Part shown: piece after piece, positions 33,353-36,429 of the stretch
How positions within the stretch are numbered: position 1 is the stretch's first letter
How the letters are laid out: each line of letters starts with the position of its first letter
DNA from: REBR01 sp033721915
Lineage (GTDB): Bacteria > Pseudomonadota > Gammaproteobacteria > Pseudomonadales > Oleiphilaceae
Direction of reading: 5' to 3'
Assembly: GCA_033721915.1 (NCBI GenBank)
Contig: JAWWAC010000029.1
Span: 1 to 36,429 of the forward strand
DNA length: 36,429 nucleotides
Made by a program: the position numbers and the translations under genes
The notes under the pieces: generated by a model
Database searches by the model: none
What the model was told of the DNA's origin: nothing
The model's input: only the letters and a program-made list of their open reading frames with translations

Positions 33353-33718
33353 TAATAAATCCTGAGTATCCTGAGTAGATACCGCAGATGAAAAACAGAC
33401 CGGCGCCACCAGTGGGGTGCACTGGAATGGCGCTGATGGAAATCTGGATTCACCTCGGCACACGAGTCCCGCTCATCTGCCAACTCACACCATTCCTGTC
33501 AGGTGGAGGGAGCAGGGCGGACTTGTCTGGCCTGAGGCGCGGCGGGGAGTAGCGGCAGCAATGACAGACCACCGGAAAGGGCGGTGCTGTTTTGTGGTAC
33601 GGATTCCGTAAGGTCTCGGTATCGTGCTGGCGTAAAACAACGCGATGGCGCGTAGGGCCCAAAACAAGATGGCATACTATACCTGAATCCGGGCCGTTAC
33701 GCAGCCATTATTTTCAAT
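33353..33718. other. Helicase 5' leader / non-coding stretch
   Basis: This 366-base gap lies between deaD and the leftward dehydrogenase gene upstream of it. I see no gene in it. On the minus strand TATAGT (33676-33681) is a good -10 hexamer without a clear -35. If used, it would give deaD a leader of about 315 bases. Long leaders are known for cold-shock helicase genes such as E. coli csdA. Confidence 0.5.
33676..33681 (-). promoter_or_regulatory. Candidate -10 element for deaD
   Basis: TATAGT on the minus strand matches five of six -10 consensus bases. It is the best such match between deaD and the upstream gene. The -35 region (CTGCGT at 17 bases) is poor. Confidence 0.35.
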
Positions 33719-34384
33719 TTACCAGGGCAGGCGGCTGCCGTCGGAGTGCCAGAAGCTGCCCGTGTTCTCCAGGTTCAGCTCATCCACCCGCTGGATCAGC
33801 CGCTGTGCCGCCTCCTGGGGTTCCAGGTGGCCGGTCTGGCCGGTCATGGCGGTTTTGACGTAGCCCGGGTGGAGTATGGCCACGGCCACCCCTTGGGGGG
33901 CCAGGTCCACGGATAGGGACTTACCGGCGGCATTCAGTGCGGCCTTGGTCATGCGGTAGCCGTAGCGGCCGCCGGAGTCGTTGTCGGCGATGGAGCCCAT
34001 GCGGGAGGTCATCAGTGCCACCTTGCTGCCTTCCCTGAGCAGTGGCCGCAGCGCCTGGGTGACTTTCAGCGGGCCCAGTGCGTTCACCTCGAACTGGTGG
34101 CGGATGCGGTCCAGATCCAGTGTATCCAGGCTCTCGTCCGTCAGCAGGCCGGCGTTGTTGAACAGGATGTCCACGGTTTCCCCGTTCATGTCCTCGGGCA
34201 GGCGGTTAACCACCGCCTCGTCGGTGACGTCCACATCCTCGATCACACGGACCTCCAGGGCGGACAGTGGCTCTGAGCTGCGCCGGCACAGGGCCGTCAC
34301 CCGGTCACCCCGCTGGTGGTAATATCGCGCCAGTTCCAGGCCGATACCCCGGCTGGCACCGGTAATGACCACGTGATTGCTCAT
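33719..34384 (-). CDS. Short-chain dehydrogenase/reductase
   Basis: The 221-residue protein is a classical SDR. It has the cofactor loop TGASRGIG near the N-terminus, NNAG in the middle strand, a TSRMGS catalytic Ser segment, and the Y143-R-M-T-K147 catalytic pair. The Arg-containing stretch after the glycine loop (CRRSS) suggests NADP(H). It is an NAD(P)-dependent oxidoreductase of unknown substrate, resembling the CsgA/sniffer-like small SDRs in its short C-terminus (ENTGSFWHSDGSRLPW). AGGAG lies seven bases before the ATG. No terminator is evident after it. Confidence 0.9.
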   Translation of the reverse strand: MSNHVVITGASRGIGLELARYYHQRGDRVTALCRRSSEPLSALEVRVIEDVDVTDEAVVNRLPEDMNGETVDILFNNAGLLTDESLDTLDLDRIRHQFEVNALGPLKVTQALRPLLREGSKVALMTSRMGSIADNDSGGRYGYRMTKAALNAAGKSLSVDLAPQGVAVAILHPGYVKTAMTGQTGHLEPQEAAQRLIQRVDELNLENTGSFWHSDGSRLPW

Positions 34385-34469
34385 AAGGGAACTCCTGATT
34401 AGCCGTTGCCGAATCGGTTGTTACGTTGGATTCACCGTACCAGCCTATGTTGGGACACTTTTCAGAGTA

Positions 34470-34492
34470 TTCAACCGCTGTCTGCGGTTGAA
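34470..34492. repeat. Perfect 8-bp dyad upstream of the DUF481 gene
   Basis: TTCAACCG (34470-34477) and CGGTTGAA (34485-34492) are perfect inverted copies with a 7-base centre. The dyad lies in the 261-base divergent gap between the dehydrogenase gene and the DUF481 gene. It has no T-run, so an operator is more likely than a terminator. Confidence 0.5.
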
Positions 34493-34645
34493 TGTCACGG
34501 CGTTTATTGAACTGAAGGGCAGGCCGGATCGTAACGGAGTGCCTGTGAATCTTCTGGTAAAGTCTTTCTGAAAAAATTTCGATCTGCACCGGGCCAGTGA
34601 ATGAGTCATTGACCCTCAATAAACTGAAGTAACAGGAGTATCAGC

Positions 34646-35383
34646 GTGCTTTTAACCAGAAAAGGGCCTTTGCTGGCCGCCGTTATTGTCGCCACGTCTT
34701 CGGCTTCGGCCGTGGCACAGGAAGGCTGGTCCGGCAGTGCCGAGGCCGGGCTGGTGTCGTCTTCCGGTAATACCTCGGAGACCAGCATCACCGCCCGGGT
34801 GGATGTGACCCGTGACTGGGCGGACTGGCGCCAGAAACTGAACCTGGAGTCCCGCTACGCCGAGCAGGAGGAGGTGCGCACCGCGGAGCGTTACCGGGCC
34901 TCCACGCAGCTGGACTACAAGTTCAATCCCCATGATTTCGTGTTTGTCCGGGCCAGTTACGACAACGACGATTTCAGCGGCTTTGAATTCCAGGCCACGG
35001 CCTCCGCCGGTTACGGTCGCCGTGCCTGGGACGCCGGTGAAAAGAGTTATCTGGACATCTCTGCCGGTGTGGGTTATCGCTTCAGCCGCTTTGACCAGCC
35101 GGACCCGGACGGCAAAACCCGCCGTGAGGACCCCATCGGCCGTTTTGCCGCCAACTTCAGTTACGCACTGTCCCCTGCGGCCACGTTCCAGCAGGACCTG
35201 GAAACGGAAGTGGGTCTGAACAATGGCGAGTCCATTTCCAAGTCCGTGACCTCATTGCAGGCCAACCTGAGGGATTCACTGGCAATGCGCTTCTCCTATA
35301 CGGTGGAGCGGGAATCGGAGGTGCCGGCGGGCAGCAAAAACACCGATACCATTACCGCTGTGACCCTGCTTTATTCGTTCTGA
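34646..35383 (+). CDS. DUF481 outer-membrane beta-barrel protein (YdiY-like)
   Basis: The 245-residue protein starts with GTG at 34646, with CAGGAG about eight bases before. A signal peptide ends SAVAQ (cleavage near residue 24-25). The mature chain starts EGWSGSAEAGLVSSSGNTSE, the typical opening of the DUF481 family. Alternating hydrophobic strands follow (RYRASTQLDYKFN, FVFVRASYDNDDF, KSYLDISAGVGYRFSRFD). The chain ends AVTLLYSF with a C-terminal Phe, as in outer-membrane barrels. The family includes E. coli YdiY, inducible by acid stress; its function is unknown. A bidirectional terminator follows. Confidence 0.9.
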   Translation: MLLTRKGPLLAAVIVATSSASAVAQEGWSGSAEAGLVSSSGNTSETSITARVDVTRDWADWRQKLNLESRYAEQEEVRTAERYRASTQLDYKFNPHDFVFVRASYDNDDFSGFEFQATASAGYGRRAWDAGEKSYLDISAGVGYRFSRFDQPDPDGKTRREDPIGRFAANFSYALSPAATFQQDLETEVGLNNGESISKSVTSLQANLRDSLAMRFSYTVERESEVPAGSKNTDTITAVTLLYSF

Positions 35384-35410
35384 AGCCCGCTGAACGCCAG
35401 ACAGGGGTAT

Positions 35411-35448
35411 AAAAAAAGCCCACCGGAATACCCCGGCGGGCTTTTTTT
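35411..35448. terminator. Bidirectional terminator between DUF481 and DUF4168 genes
   Basis: Seven A (35411-35417), a stem GCCCACCGG (35418-35426) with CCGGCGGGC (35433-35441) containing one A-C mismatch, and seven T (35442-35448) give an intrinsic terminator in both directions. Confidence 0.9.
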
Positions 35449-35478
35449 CTTCAAGGGGCTGTGTCCAGCGGGTCCGGT

Positions 35479-35868
35479 TCAGCCGCCGGAGAGGGCGTCA
35501 ACACGCTCCTGTACAGAGGGGTCGGAGTTGTAGGCCACGGCGATGGCATTGTACTCCTCCACGCTCATGCCGGCCTCCTCAATGGCATTCACCATCTTGG
35601 TCTGGGCTTCGCTCTGCAGCTCCCGTGCCTCTTCCTCGGACTCGGCGGACTCGATCCGTGCCACATACTCTTCCCGGATTTCACCAATGTCGTCCTGCAG
35701 TGCGAAAAACTGCTCCAGCTCGGAATCGGAAAATTCCGCGGCCTGGTGGCGCTGTTCCGGCGTCATGTCCTGCTGCCCGGTAGAGCCCTCCTGTGACAGC
35801 GCGGGCGTGGCGGTCAGGCCCAGTGCCAGTGCCATGGACAGGGTCAGTGCGCTGATCTGGATTTTCAT
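35479..35868 (-). CDS. DUF4168 exported protein, paralog 1
   Basis: The 129-residue protein has a signal peptide (MKIQISALTLSMALALGLTA, cleavage after ALS near residue 25). The acidic mature part contains FSDSELEQFFALQDDIGEIR and the long helix EYVARIESAESEEEARELQS. It ends in the conserved block EEYNAIAVAYNSDPSVQERV. This is the DUF4168 family: small secreted helical proteins of unknown function. AAGGAG lies just upstream of the ATG. A promoter (35955-35983) and a TGTGGCA repeat cluster precede it. A paralog lies immediately upstream in the same orientation. Confidence 0.88.
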   Translation of the reverse strand: MKIQISALTLSMALALGLTATPALSQEGSTGQQDMTPEQRHQAAEFSDSELEQFFALQDDIGEIREEYVARIESAESEEEARELQSEAQTKMVNAIEEAGMSVEEYNAIAVAYNSDPSVQERVDALSGG

Positions 35869-35954
35869 AATGACTCCTTACGAGTTGTTCGTTGTCTGAC
35901 AGGTTGTGCGATACATTATCCGTGCCAGATAGCGGAAAAGTACTTAAGCATCTA

Positions 35955-35983
35955 ATTAAAAAGGTTTTATAGTAAGGCGCCAA
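35955..35983 (-). promoter_or_regulatory. Sigma-70-like promoter of DUF4168 paralog 1
   Basis: On the minus strand TTGGCG (35978-35983) and TTTAAT (35955-35960) are separated by 17 bases, matching four and five of six consensus bases. The leader is about 80 bases. Confidence 0.6.
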
Positions 35984-36004
35984 GGTCGGTGGGTTGTTTC
36001 CGAG

Positions 36005-36047
36005 TGTGGCATTAAGCCACATGTGGCAGTAATGTTGTGGCATTATG
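36005..36047. promoter_or_regulatory. TGTGGCA repeat and palindrome cluster (putative operator)
   Basis: TGTGGC occurs three times in the same direction (36005, 36022, 36036), each followed by A and an AT-rich tail. The first forms a perfect palindrome TGTGGC-ATTAA-GCCACA (36005-36021). The cluster ends some 20 bases upstream of the -35 hexamer of the DUF4168 paralog 1 promoter, an activator-like position. I do not recognise the regulator. Confidence 0.55.
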
Positions 36048-36123
36048 CCGTCACCCCGGAAAATCCGGCCCTGACAGGCTCCAGCCAAACGGGTTCAGGT
36101 GAAAGGCGAAAGAGAGACAGACA

Positions 36124-36148
36124 GAAAAAAGCCCCGCATTGCGGGGCT
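36124..36148 (-). terminator. Terminator after DUF4168 paralog 2
   Basis: On the minus strand AGCCCCGC and GCGGGGCT form a perfect 8-bp stem with a 3-base loop, followed by six T. It lies 34 bases after the stop codon of the partial gene at the right edge. It makes the two DUF4168 genes separate transcription units. Confidence 0.9.
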
Positions 36149-36181
36149 GTAGAGACGGATGCCACCGAAGGGGGTGCGGCA

Positions 36182-36429
36182 TCAGTTGTTGGACATTTCG
36201 TCCACACGCTCCTGGATGGAGGGGTCGGAATTGTAGGCCACGGCAATAGCGTTGTACTCCTGGACGTTCATGCCGGCGTCCTCAATGACTTCCACCATTT
36301 TACTCTGGGCTTCCTGCTGCAGTTCACGGGCCTTGTCTTCGGAATCGGCGCTTTCAATGCGTGAGACGTAGTCATCACGGACGGTGCCGATCTTGTCCTG
36401 CAGTTCGACAAAGGTCTCCAGCTCGGCAT
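36182..36429 (-). CDS. DUF4168 exported protein, paralog 2 (partial)
   Basis: The stop codon is at 36182-36184 and the gene runs off the right edge; 81 residues are visible. The visible part begins AELETFVELQDKIGTVRDDY and ends with the conserved block QEYNAIAVAYNSDPSIQERV followed by DEMSNN. It aligns without gaps to the last part of paralog 1, so the two are a tandem duplication. The N-terminal signal peptide is expected outside the window. Function unknown. Confidence 0.88.
   Translation of the reverse strand, partial: AELETFVELQDKIGTVRDDYVSRIESADSEDKARELQQEAQSKMVEVIEDAGMNVQEYNAIAVAYNSDPSIQERVDEMSNN

Noticed and set aside
1..36429. Insertion sequence, prophage, integron or CRISPR array
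   Set aside because: No transposase, integrase, terminal inverted repeats with target duplications, or regularly spaced repeats were seen. Codon style is even across the window.

Overview
The window is a high-GC chromosomal segment of a Gram-negative bacterium, most likely a marine or lipid-degrading gammaproteobacterium of the Alcanivorax/Marinobacter/Halomonas type. This rests on gene content and codon style only; no rRNA or marker gene is present. It carries 24 protein genes (one cut at each window edge). I saw no tRNA, rRNA, CRISPR array or insertion sequence.

Region 1 (1-6430): the tail of an acyl-CoA dehydrogenase and its terminator, then a leftward block of a histone-deacetylase-family hydrolase, a small exported Cys/His/Met-rich protein, a CusB-type membrane fusion protein with a fused CusF domain, and a CusA-type RND pump. 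The last three look like a copper/silver efflux system. No outer-membrane factor or metal regulator is in view.

Region 2 (6640-23904): the most unusual part. Two homologous cassettes each hold a ~1040-residue lipoprotein related to Pla-1/cef (VolA-like) lipases, a DUF1302 outer-membrane barrel and a DUF1329 protein. Two more DUF1329 genes follow, giving four DUF1329 paralogs. Each DUF1329 gene ends in its own strong terminator, and the last two share an almost identical promoter/upstream element. Both lipase-like proteins depart from the canonical nucleophile-elbow and oxyanion motifs in the same way. A-rich AAYAAYAA motifs sit at or near several start codons. Working idea: an expanded outer-membrane system for handling hydrophobic esters or lipids, or for displaying the lipase-like lipoproteins.

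Region 3 (23904-31666): a SIMPL-domain lipoprotein with a FliA-like promoter; a chemoreceptor without a periplasmic sensor domain; 2,4-dienoyl-CoA reductase (fadH) with an inverted repeat reaching its ribosome-binding site; a GlxA-type AraC regulator; an acyl-CoA dehydrogenase; and a small basic-tailed protein. fadH and the two acyl-CoA dehydrogenases fit the lipid theme of region 2.

Region 4 (31670-36429): a DeaD-type RNA helicase with a probable ~300-nt leader, a short-chain dehydrogenase, a DUF481 outer-membrane protein, and two tandem DUF4168 exported proteins, the second cut by the window end. A TGTGGCA repeat/palindrome cluster lies just upstream of the promoter of the first DUF4168 gene.
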